Assembly: GCA_018697195.1 (NCBI GenBank)
Contig: JAGMWU010000084.1
Location: 92,812-156,811, forward strand
Direction of reading: 5' to 3'
Length of the DNA: 64,000 nucleotides
Source of the DNA: Certhia americana
Taxonomy: Eukaryota > Chordata > Aves > Passeriformes > Certhiidae
The notes under the pieces were generated by a model. It was not told the DNA's origin and ran no database searches. It saw only the letters and a program-made list of their open reading frames with translations. A program made the position numbers and the translations under genes. Within the stretch, counting starts at the first letter, position 1. Every line of letters begins with the position of its first letter. Below are positions 30,681 to 42,200 of the stretch, in pieces.

Positions 30681-31661
30681 ATGAGTAATGGGTTGTTCAT
30701 AATGATATGGCCTAATCTAGGTGAAGCTTCTTTGGTGTTTTCCTAAGAGGCAGAAGGAAAGCCTGTCTGAGAAAGAATGACACTGATGAGCATCTGTTTA
30801 AAAGACAAATAGGATTTTCTTCATTTGTTTCCCTAGCATCTTCTTGTTTTAACACTATACTTTTGTGCTGTCCATTTATTTTCTGTAAGTGGAAAGAATG
30901 CTAGTAGTACTACTAACAGAGTGGTATAACACCTTTCAGTGTAGCATATGTGATCTGTCCATTCTTCATATCTCTGTTTCCTTCGGATACTTTTGAATGA
31001 GGTTTTCTATTTGTTATTTATGAACTTCAAAAGCCATAAAGAGAAATTTTTAGGAACAGTACAAATTTAATATAGTGCTTGCCTGCTCTAGTCTATTCTG
31101 TTATTACTGAAAATTTATTTATAAATTAAGACATTAGTCTGAGGTTAACTTTTGTGGTCATGGGAGACTAGTAATACCTACATTTAGGGAGGTTTTTTCC
31201 TTTCATTAAAGCACTCAGAAATGCAAAATTATTTGTAAGGAATAAAAATGTAAATTACCTTTATTGATAGAAAAATGGTATTCTTAGCAAAATTAGTTCA
31301 TGTGTTGTCTCATTGTACCAGATTAAAGGTTTTCTATTCACTTCCTACCTTTCCCTTGTTCACTCCTCTGCCATAATTCCCAAGTTTTTTGGTAGTTGAA
31401 AACTGAAACAAAATCTGCATTTGAAACAAACAGAGTAAATTAAAACAATAGTTTAGCTCTGGACTTGGGCATCGGTCACTGCCAATAGTAAAGAAAAAAT
31501 ACTAGCTTGGATATCAGATTAATGACAGTAACAGTATGAAGACAAAAACTATTTATTTAATAAATGAAAGAAATTAACTATGTAAAGTATGAAAGTATGA
31601 AAAAGTTGCTATGAAAGAATTTTTTTATGATTCACAACATGTCTTCATAAATATTGTCTGC

Positions 31662-31728
31662 ATATGGACTGCATTGATCTGTTCAGTTGGAGGGGACCTA
31701 CATTACCATCATGCCATCAAGTCTGACT
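31662..31728 (-). mobile_element. Short CR1 3'-end fragment
   Basis: 'cagttggaggggacctacat' followed by 'catcaagtctgact' matches the reversed CR1 3' end. It lies in an HLTF pseudogene intron. It is very short, so the call rests on a few phrases. Confidence 0.55.
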
Positions 31729-33485
31729 GCTGCTTTTTTTTTCTTCCCAACAGTTCTCTGAATACTTGTAGAAACTGCAAGAGAATTTTAATCTTCTGTG
31801 AACATAACAAATGAGGTTTAATGAATTCATCGTACTGTGGCAAGCAGTTTTAAGAAAATAAGCTAAGCATTGCTAATAGTGAGTCATCTACAGTCTATAG
31901 GTATACCTAACAACCCAGGGCCAAATATAATTGCAATGCCTTTATATACCACTGAAGAGCAACTTCTCATCCTGCTGGTAGCCATCCTGTGATGGTAACC
32001 ATCCCAAGTGGTGTTGGTTGAATGCTTGTGTCTGATGGAGGAGCAGTGGGCCCACATGATCCTTTATGATCTCACTTTTGAATAATCAGTGCCAAATGAG
32101 ATTCATTCATGCATTAGCATTCCTTGAAGTGCACTAGCAGCAATAATAGGATTTAAAAAGCAGAAATACCAGTGGAGTAACCAGTTTTTCAGATTCTGTG
32201 GATTTATTGTAGAACTGTAGCTTGGAGGTCTGCGCTCCTTCTCTGAGAGTTGTAATACCACAGTGCAAGGGGGGAATATTTATCCAACTATAGATTACTT
32301 TCTCCCTCCCCTCCTTTTAAAATTGTTTTTTAATATTGTCCAATGTAAAATATAGTATCCTTTGTAAGAGATACTGCAGAAAGGTATGGAGGTACTGCAA
32401 TTCACCTTTCCTGTGCTGGACTGATGAGATAAGAGTGAAAGTAGTACACTTCAGTATTTCTTGACTATAGCAAAAATAGAATGGAACACTTCTGCATGTT
32501 TAGGCTAGGTCTTTCCTCCAGACATGATGTCATTCTTTTATAGTCAGATTAATCATAGAACAGTTTGCCATATACAGCTTGCCAGGAATGTTCACCTTGC
32601 AGTATCAAATACATAATTTGTTGCTCTTAACGACATATATGCTCTTAACACATAAGCTTACTACCATAGATTGGAGAAACAAGATTTGTTTGACTTTTAT
32701 CTTGCAGCTTGATGTCTCTGAATGTGTGTAGGGAGCAGAGGTTCTTAGAATCTAAAACAAGTCATTAAGAAGAATTCTTAGATGACTTGAAGTATGTGGG
32801 TGACATGACAAGGCAAGCCCATTGCACAAGACTTGCTTATCAGAGATAGAACATTATTACAGTTGATGTAGATTTAAATATCTGTTCTCTGAGAATTAGT
32901 AGTACTGTACCTCTAGATAGATAAAACATGCTGGGAAAATGCAGAGCACAGACTTGGCATTTCACAGATCCTTACATTTAATGTTACATCCAAAGTATAG
33001 GTAGTAACAGCTACATTATCATTTTGTTTTCAGCAAAACCTCTTGTTTACCTAACACAGTGATTATTGTATATACTAATGAAAGCATATGTGGGCTTTCT
33101 TAACAGTCCAGTCTACTGTTAAGTAACTGCCTCTGACCAGCTGATTTAGATTTTGCCATCAGGTACTGAGGCAGTTAGTACATGCAGTGTTTGTTTCAGA
33201 TTTGTTTAAAACAACAGGATTGTTTTGATGTCCCCTAGACTCCTGACAAACTCTGTTTTTGAAGCATTTCCCTGAAGTTCCTGCTTGTTATGAACATATA
33301 ACCAGAAGTCCTCAAAGATTTCTTTATAGTAGGATACTTAAAGAGTAAGACATTAAGTAGGGAGCAATTCATCTGCAGGCAATATTTGTTCAAGAGGTAA
33401 TGGCACAATATTTGCTTTATGCCATGTGCATACTACTGTATTTTGAAGGGTGGTTATTTAACTTGTTCATTGCTGCTACTAATAG

Positions 33486-33575
33486 CCTGGAATCCCACTG
33501 CAGAAGGCCAGTGTTTTGACAGATGTCACATGCTGGGTCAGAAGCAAAATGTTGTTATTTATCTCTCAACTCAAG
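33486..33575 (+). pseudogene. HLTF: HLTF pseudoexon: helicase motif VI
   Basis: After an acceptor (actaatag, ending at 33485) the frame reads 'WNPTAEGQCFDRCHMLGQKQ' and then 'NVVIY', the motif VI exon (human has WNPAAEDQCFDRCHRLGQKQ). The Arg following the His is changed to Met in a position conserved in the family. The 3' part after 'VVIY' no longer matches, and the donor is uncertain ('caaggtgaatt'). Confidence 0.9.
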
Positions 33576-34274
33576 GTGAATTGAAAGATGATCCCAACAG
33601 TTTTCTGGTTATGAATAAATAATTATTTTCCAAGAAGCTTTACAATATTTTAGAAATGATTGTGCCATCACAGTCTCACCACTCAATTGTGGAGTGACTG
33701 TTGAAGTGTGTTTTAGATTTTAAGATTTTAATATTAGAAATTAAACGTCTCTGATGAGCTATTTGGAGTGACTCAAATGGAGTAGTATAGCTGTGGTTAG
33801 CCTGGCTCTTACAGTTCATTATATTGAAAATACGTAGAATGCTTTTGTCATTGTCATAGCAGTTTGTTTAGCTGTGGAAGAGCAGCTAGCCTGCCTTGCT
33901 AATATTCCATCACAAAAATAGTACTTGGAAAATTGAAGCCAGGTTGTCTTCTAATAAAAGTAGCAAAGAAGAGATAGATAGCCTTCCAATAAATGTTTCA
34001 AACAAACAAACAATTAAAAAAAATTAAAATACCTCACCATTACCTCCAACTGCTTTACAACCCTTTTCTCCGTGTTTACAAAGTAATAGCTAAATAATGT
34101 AACTGTACTTAGGATAGTCAGCTCCCTAGCTTTTTTTTTTTCAGAGTACCTGAACTTCTCATCCTAAACTTTTATTTAGAGAAAAATAACATCTTCATTT
34201 CAGTGTTTTGGGATGGGGTTTTTTTTTGTTTGCTTTGTTTGTTTTTGGGTTTGCGATTTTTTTTTGTATTTTGA

Positions 34275-34421
34275 TTCATTGTGAAGGATGCAGTAGAAGA
34301 AAATATCCTGAAAATTCAGAACAAGAAGAGGGAACGTGCAGTAGAAGCCTTTGCTACCAAAAATCCTTTAGTAAGTGAAATAAAAAATATTAACAAAATT
34401 AAGGCTCTCATTGATTTACAG
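34275..34421 (+). pseudogene. HLTF: HLTF pseudoexon: C-terminus, stop codon lost
   Basis: The frame reads 'FIVKDAVEENILKIQNKKRE', then 'AVEAFATKNP', ending 'IKALIDL', the HLTF C-terminus. There is no AG at the expected acceptor (tattttga precedes TTC), and the terminator codon is CAG at 34419-34421. The frame therefore runs on for 44 codons to 34556. Confidence 0.9.
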
Positions 34422-37400
34422 TTTGATCCTGTGGTATTTTGCATAAATAACATATTCAAAATTTTGGCTAATACTTCTCTTCAAGTTACATGTCCCATGC
34501 TCATTTTCAGGTTTTCTCTTTGTGCTCAGAATATAAATGCTTCAGATAAATTATAGAAACTAACTTGATCTTAAATGTTAATTTAGAAGCACACAAACTC
34601 CTGAAATTTTTTCCAGTGTTCATTTCTTCAAAAGGTTGATTGTTAGTACAATGCTTAAGAGCATTAAAAAACCCCTCAAAACCAAAATGCATATTCATGC
34701 ATTGTAACCTGCAAGCATTTCATCTCATTTTAGAGGTGAAATGTAATAAAAGGCAAATATTGTGTCTTCTATAAATGACTTAGTTTGCTTGATAAGCAAA
34801 CAGATCATCTGTATTGATTGTTTCAGAAAAGGTGGGTAGTGATACTTCGTAAGGAATTCTTACTTTTGCAGGCTATGTCCAAAGATGGACAATTCAATTT
34901 TTAATTCAAAATTTTAAAGTATTTTTTACTATTTCTGAATAATACATAGGTGCAGGAAGGAATTCATCTGATGATCACTTCCCAGGTGTTACTAAAAAGG
35001 AAGTACTTAAATTTGTGAAACACTTCCTTTTAGTATTTTACTTAACAGAACTCAAATGCTTTTTGTAAAAGTAAAGTTTCTTTGGAACTTGGAAAATGCT
35101 AGAATAATAGGCATGTATTGACAGCATACTATCTACTAATTTCAACAGACACTTTAAACAATAAGACCATGCTATATGCAAAGTAGAACTAATTCACTTA
35201 TGTGTCAGTGAATTAGTCCTTGCAAAATAAATTAAATTAATTACTTTATAGCTGCCAGCTTTCTGACAGTTTTCCTGTACTGCTTTTCCTCTTGTAGTGG
35301 AAAAATTACATGGTTTTCACTTCAGTACATATGTCTTAATAGAATGCTGATCTGCATGCCCCTTGACTTATGGAGGAAGATTTAGTAAACCTATTCATGT
35401 ACCACAGAGTAAAAAATAACACCGAAGAATCTCAGCTATTAGTTGAATATTTATGTCTGTTCCTTTCTTTCCATTTGAGTCTCATCTTCTGATACGTATT
35501 TACCTAATATTCTGCTCCCTTCACTGTGATGCTCAGACTTTGAATTGGAGGCAGAAATTGCTGTATCTAGGTCCTGTTTAGATTTGGGAAGTGTCCTTTG
35601 GGAAATGGAGTCTGTAAAGCTTATAAACCCTTTCTTCTCTTACGTCTGAGAATATCAACCTGCTGATTATAAGATGAATTACAAACATAGGAAATGGAAA
35701 AGGAATGAGAAATAAAGGGAAGATGTCTACTATTTGGAGAAAGTGAGCTAATGAAAAGAGTGAGAAAGGAATTAAAAACAAGTAAACTAAAAAACAGATG
35801 CAGTTTTTGGAGAGCCAGCACCTTAGCTATGGAGAGAGGCATACTTAAAGTCTGTTAGAGAAACAATTACAAGGACACAAACAATGCAAGACAGCATGAA
35901 CCCCAGTATTTGATTGTCACTGGAAAGCTGAAAAAGAATGAGAAAACAGAGCTAAACCTGACAGAAGTTGGGTTTTGAGTGGTTTTTTTTTTGCTTTGGT
36001 GAGGGCTTGTTTGTTGTTTTTGTTTATTTGTTTGGGGGGGGGGGGTGCATAGATTTTATGTAAGTTAAGCTTCCTTGGGGTTTTTCTGGTTGAAATTTTG
36101 CTATTTAGAGATAAGCTGGAAAAATAATTTGCAATTATGAAGGGGAGATTTGGCTTTTTTTTTTGTTATGTCCATTTTCCAAGTAAAAATTTCACAGGAA
36201 AGAAGACCATTTCTGTGGCTAGCCAAGCTACATCATTACTTATGTGAAAATATGCTGACATTTTGCAAAATGGCTTAGTATGATTATGAAAACAACTGAA
36301 AGCAATTACTAGTATTTTTTTCATCTATTAGATTATGACTTCCATGTTCCAAAGCCACACATAACTTAATGAAGGTAGTACTAAGCTTTATGGTCTCTCC
36401 CAAGAAAGCCATTAATGTATCCAAGAGAAAAGAGGTAAAAGCTGAGCACAGAAAAATCCTTTTTGATTTGATGGAGTTGTTCAGTAAGCAGGTGGTTAAA
36501 AACCTTGATGTTCTGGTTGTTTGGGCTTTTTTTCTCTGCTTTTCAAGATCTTTAAGTAGTCTTTGGCTTCTGGCATTCTTTTTCATGGAGTTTGAACAGT
36601 ATGTTCTAGCAGTGAGCTTTTGGAATTATTTTTAACTCCAAAGACTGAGTTAGTAGTCTATCATTCTCATTTTGGTTGGGGTTTTTTTGCTTGTTTGGGG
36701 GTTTTTGGTTTGTTTGGGTTTTTTTTAACCCTATGTATAAAATAAAGATGTATGTGGAAAAATTCTTAAGCTTTTCAGAGTTGCTCTGAGTTGTCACCAT
36801 TTAAGTAACACCTTAGATTATAGGCTTCATAATGGCAAATGAAGTTCCAATAGTTGAGTTGCAATCTAAGCAGTGCTGTAATTCTTCTGAATAATGATGT
36901 TTAGAGTATAGTGCTGGTTTGTGTGCCTTCAGATTAGAGCAGAAAACTGCTTGATGTTTCAAGTCATGCTATTGCAAGGAATAAAAAGGGATCTCTGTTT
37001 TTCTGCAAAAGCTGCCTGCAGCAACTGTGAAGAAAATAGTGTCAAATAATGACATAAAGGTCATTTTATTGAAAATAAGCTGCATAGAATTTGGTATAGA
37101 TGTTATACCTTTCCTGAGGATGTGGTAAACACTTGATCATTGTATGAGTTACAGAGGCTACAAGAGAATTATTTTCACAGGTTATCTTTCTTCACTAACT
37201 GTATTTGTTAACCCAAACCATGCTGGTTTTCATCTTATTCAACATATTTCCTTATCTTATTGTATTAATGTAACAAAACTTATATGCTAAACCAAATTTT
37301 CAGTCAGGTAATAAGTACCATACTTTTATACTTTCTTGCTTCTCTCCAGCTAAGCTTAAAAAGAAGTAATGTGCCTCAAGTATTCTTAAGTATGAATACA

Positions 37401-38601
37401 GACAAGCGGAGGGAAATTTAGACTGTTTAGCTTAAAAAGAGTATTTTACCATTTTCCATAGAGTAGTGTGAGTATGCAGAACTCCCTAACATTTGTTTGA
37501 TAAACCATACTTTTGTCATTACAGATTGTAACTAGTAATCCCTCCTGCTCTCACACAGCTTCAAATTTATCTGTTAAAAAACCCCCAAAAACTGAAAACA
37601 CAGCAAAAGAAAAACCCATACAGGAAAGGACTACTTACAACTGGAAGTTCAGATTTTATATTCTTTTAAGTAGCTGTAAGCTACTTTGGTTTGGACCTCA
37701 TCTCTTAGCATTTTTCCTAAATGATTACCAATTAAATAATAGAACAATTAAGTAGTGAAAACAAGTTAGAACAGACCAACCCTTATACTTGTATTATATC
37801 TTCTGCTTTACCAGCAAATGGTGAGAACTTGATTATTTTAACTCTGGGCTAAAGGTTTAGCACCATCACTAGATTCCAGCCAAAATCCTCCTTTACTAGG
37901 AAATATTGAAGCAATATTTTCCTAGTTTTTCTGGATTAGTACAAGGTAGGTACTGCTGTCAAAGAACACTAATTTTGGTCTATTTAGACTTTTAACTAAA
38001 GGATAGATCTAAACCTTAGTACAGATGACAGCCAATCTCTGTCTGTCATCAGCATGCTTTATTTTTACTGCTCTTCCATGAGTACAAATAGCCTGAGTGT
38101 GGTGAAAAACCCATTTTGTTTTGCTGTTTTTACACATGGGAAGAGTAGTTTTCCTTACCAGGGTAGGTACAGTTACTTAAGCAGCTGTGTAAGTTTTCTT
38201 TGCCGAAGTAGTATCATGCTTGTGTTTAAGACTAAGTTTAGCGTATGGGGTTTACATTAGGGGTGATGTTTCTTTAATCACTTGAAAGAAAGAGGCCTTC
38301 TTCCCAAACTTCAAGTTACTAATGTGAGCAACTTTGGCAGGCACTTCCTCCAGTCTCCTGTCCTATATTTACGGCAAGCTAATACAGGGATTGGCCCTAA
38401 ACAGCCCCCTGGCAAATGACTAAGTACTTCTAAATAATTATAAACTAAAAGCTGGACATTTGCTAATGAGAGTTTGAGTAGCATCAGCAAAGCTTAAGGG
38501 ATATTTATACCTGTTAAATATTTTAGTTAGACTGCTTTGGAGCTCCTTTTTTTTTTTTAATTGCTCAAGAGTTTAGGGAAGACAAAAATGCATGACAACT
38601 T
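34422..38601. other. Spacer between the HLTF remnant and the GYG1 3' end
   Basis: AT-rich sequence without a recognisable exon. It contains several T/G-rich homopolymeric tracts near 35.98-36.05 kb and 36.67-36.73 kb. The two gene 3' ends face each other here, as in human. Confidence 0.5.
35975..36047. repeat. T/G-rich tract with G-run
   Basis: Alternating T-runs and G-runs, including one uninterrupted run of about a dozen G near 36.04 kb. It is low-complexity sequence with no repeat unit that holds over its whole length. Confidence 0.7.
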
Positions 38602-38607
38602 TTTATT
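38602..38607 (-). terminator. GYG1: GYG1 poly(A) signal AATAAA
   Basis: AATAAA on the minus strand lies about 610 bases beyond the GYG1 stop codon (39215-39217). That gives a 3' untranslated region of ordinary length. Alternative signals may exist. Confidence 0.5.
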
Positions 38608-39214
38608 TTTGTATCAAGTGCAACATTGCAAGGAACAGATAAAACTCAGTTTACTAGTCCCATAGTATACAGAACTGAAAAACGCATTCTGCCACGCTGC
38701 AGGCACTGTGCGTAAGAACCTGGTCAAAATTTCAGTGCAATTGTGACTGGAAGAGCAAAGCAGTGCTATTACTATTACAACTGTATGTATCCCAGTGTCA
38801 TTAATACATTTATGGTAAAGCAGAATGGCTACCACTCCAGTGCATGAGCAATCCCATGAATTAGATTTTACATCTAAAACAGCAAACAAAGGAATCAATG
38901 CTAATCACCTTAATGAGGTAACAAACCCAGTTTAAAGAATATGTTGAGCCAATTGATCTAAACAGAAGAAGTTTTAAGCTGAAAATACCTGGTTTTATCT
39001 AGTAGAGATAATTGGAAATTGGGCAGTAATATGTGGCCCAAGGATTCTGCTTCCTAGCTTTTACTCAGTCTTCATCTGTAGCACTGCAGAGGCCTTCAGC
39101 CAAGAAGTTTTTCCTCATGCTACTAGCAAATGTAACTGACCACCATCTATATACCTTTCTAGCTGTTAGTTCTGGAACAAGTCCTTGCATCACCACCGTT
39201 TGAGACAGGCACTT

Positions 39215-42200
39215 CTATTGAAGGTAGGTATCAAGTTTCTTTTTGATGTTGTCAAAGGAATCCACTCCCATATAGTCAGCTTGGCCCTGTTCCCACCGTT
39301 CCTTGCGTTCTTCTGAAGATTCAGTTGGTAATAGTGGTGATACTGATACATGGGACACTGCCTCTGTTACTTCTGCCTGAAAGGAAAGGCAGAGTAAAAA
39401 TACAGAAATACTTTGTACAGCTAAAGCGAGGAACAGGCCATGGAATGGGACAACAAGGTAGATGTTATCATGCAATTCATATGCAATGTATATCAAGCAT
39501 TGCAAATGGGTAGGGATTATGCAGCTTTCCTAGCAAAATAACAAAGCAGAGTTACAGAAGTTAGCAAAGGAAAAAAAAAAAGAAAAAAGTAACGTTTAAG
39601 TTCTTCATACCTCTCTACAGAAGCCACAAGAGAAAGCCAGAGTATAGACCAAGCCCGACAGCTGCAAATAGTTTGTTAGAAAGATGCAAGATTACCAAGA
39701 GAAGCACATCTTAAGAGATCAGTAACTTTGGTCTTAGAAAGGGTGAGAACTCAAACCGGTCCATGTACTAAGCTAACTAAGAAGTCTGCAGTCAGATGCA
39801 TGCTACTAAACTCTGTGAATGAGAGCTAGTGTTAGATGCATTACTTTGGTTTTAATAGGTATTGGCATTCATCACTGCCTGTTGATCTAAGTATTGATTC
39901 TCAAATTATCCTAGGCTTACCTAAATGTGATTCACCATGCAAGATCGGTATGTACATATTTGCATGCTTAGTGGGGGTTCTTCTGCTCAAGAACCTTATT
40001 AGCTGCAACACATTAAGAGTTAGGCCCTTCTCTGTCTACATTAAAGAAGTTACTACACCCAAGAAGTTACTACAGTATAAGATCTGGTGCAACATGTACC
40101 TAGTTTGTTTTAGGCAAGCATACAGCTATGTCCAAGACCTGTCCAGCATGCTTCTCTTTTGTAGGACTATTTATTCTAAGCTTAAAAGGACAAAACTAAA
40201 ATACCCTGCATCCCACGAACTAAACCACACACATGCTTTGAGATGGACAGAGGGAAGGGAAATTGATGCAATGGTAATTAACCTGTCATCCATGCTTAGG
40301 TATGGATGTACAAGATTATTAGAGCACGTACCATATTTACCCCTGTAGTAATTTCTTTAATAATTCCATGCTGTTCTAGTAATGGTAAAACATCAGCTAT
40401 GTAGGTATCCCACCACATGTTGAGAAATTCCGGGTGAACTATTTTAGGGTCATCCATGTTGCCTTTTATGCTTTTTGTTCTGGAGTCATATGTATAGTTC
40501 CATGGCTTTGTGCTTCCCAGGAAATGCACCACCTTAGTATTTGCACCAAATCTGTTGGGCAGAAAAATTTGAGAAGTCAGTTTAAACATGTGTACAAAAA
40601 ATGAGTTTTGACTGGCAGACATAACTTTTTTTTTAACCTGTTAGTTCTGTATTTGTCAAGAAAACAGAAATATGAATATATTTAGGAGGCTAAATGCTAA
40701 ATGATCAAACTGCCAATGCCTATTGGGACAGAAAGCATTGCGATACAACAGAAGAAATGCAAACTGAATTCTACATTACACTAGTCAGAATACAGCCAAA
40801 ACCTAGTGGTCTGGGCTATTTAAATACTTACAGACAACTCAAGTCTTTAGGGTGACGTCCATAGCTCAGGAGAGAGCAGTCTCAAGCAGCCGTTGCAATC
40901 GGAACTGGGTTTAAAAGTGGAAAAGATTCTACTCCAAAGTCAGCAAGCCAGAGGGTTAAGCATTTTGAGTATTATGTGGAGAAGGGTCAGTGTTAAGAGC
41001 TACTCTTTCAGTTTCTAGCCCTGTAGAAATGGATCACTGAATGGCTCCGCTGCAAGGAGACCATGTCCCTGCAAAATAACTTTGTATAATCAAGCCATTT
41101 CAGAAGACTCCTGATCTCTATGCAGCAGGGTCTTGCTAGATAACCCTTACTTCCTAATAACCTTAGGGCGGCCATACATGTGTTTAGTAGTGGGTTGTTT
41201 TCATTTCTTTTGGAAATCATTTAAACCTCCATTTTCAATATGGACTTCTATTTTTGTCCCGACTGTTATCAGTGTTTTCTTCTGTATTAAAAGTATAGAT
41301 CAGATGCACCTCTTCTCAGGTAAAGAACTTAATAATGAAAAAGACAACATTCATGTTATTCTTGTACAGTTCCAGAACTAGGTTTCAGCTTGATTCAGTT
41401 CTGTGAACAAGCAATACTAATCTCTCTGCTAACAGTGTCTATCTCAACTAGTTCAGTTTATATCACATTAGGCTTTGTTGTCAACATAATATGACTGTAA
41501 TGGAGAGTAACAGCAAGTAGCTTGTCTAACATTTTAAGCAGATGCTGGTCATTTTGACCAGGACACAAGCGTTAAAGAGTTATATGTATGGAGACTATAC
41601 AGGTGTATTTGAAAAGCCATAGAATATTCAAACCAAGTATACAATTGGATGGGGTTGTGGATTTCATACTATTTTAAAGTCCTTGACTATATTTCAATGT
41701 TCATGTTCAATGTTTTGAATACAACTGATCTTACTGCAGAATGAAGACTTACATGTGCATGAAAGGCCAAGTATTTGCATTAACTGCATGTAAAAAAGCG
41801 TCTTCAGGAGGTCAGTTACTGGGCTTTAACTTTAAACACCAAAAGTCAAGATTTAGCATAAGGGGACTACCTTAGTTTTATTAGCTGTTACAGTACTAAA
41901 CAAGCTGAGTTTTCTTCATCTTAGGCTGCTTCTGTTCTATTCAAAAATCAAGGGAAGTTAAGCTTGAGAATAGAATGCATAAGTACCATGTGACATTTGT
42001 TGCAAATGGAGACATGTGCTCTTGGTATCCTGTCCACTTATAATCAGAACAACAGATGCCAAGCTTCCACAATGTTTTCAGCATCTGCTTTCTAGATACT
42101 TTCTGGACTTGCAATACTTTATTTTGACATTTATGCTCAGCTGCTAGGAAGGTTTATGTCCACACTGGCCTCAGCAACTAATCTGTCTTTCCACATCTCC

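Larger units (their letters stand above)
25280..34421 (+). pseudogene. HLTF: HLTF unitary pseudogene, remains of the 3' exons
   Basis: HLTF is a SWI/SNF-family DNA translocase and RING E3 ligase, the relative of yeast Rad5, that polyubiquitinates PCNA and remodels stalled forks. Five diverged exon remnants lie in the right order: RING (25280-25464), RING end and linker (28631-28753), helicase motif V region (30491-30680), 'QCFDRCHMLGQKQ' motif VI exon (33486-33575) and the terminal exon (34275-34421). Lesions are a 1-nt deletion near 25310, a 9-nt insertion between zinc ligands, a 1-nt insertion at 28690, an in-frame TGA at 30589-30591, an 8-nt insertion at 30610-30617, loss of the donor at 30681, loss of the last acceptor and loss of the stop codon. 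The exon before 30491 (SLVVSQFTT region) was not found. Position and orientation between HPS3 and GYG1 match human synteny, so this is the original locus rather than a retrocopy. Confidence 0.92.

Noticed and set aside
30257..30688. 143-codon open frame overlapping the HLTF motif V remnant
   Set aside because: It reads the pseudoexon out of frame; the HLTF residues are in the other frames.
39836..40348. 170-codon open frame on the plus strand in the last GYG1 intron
   Set aside because: No family resemblance, and it is antisense to GYG1. Such length can occur by chance over 64 kb.
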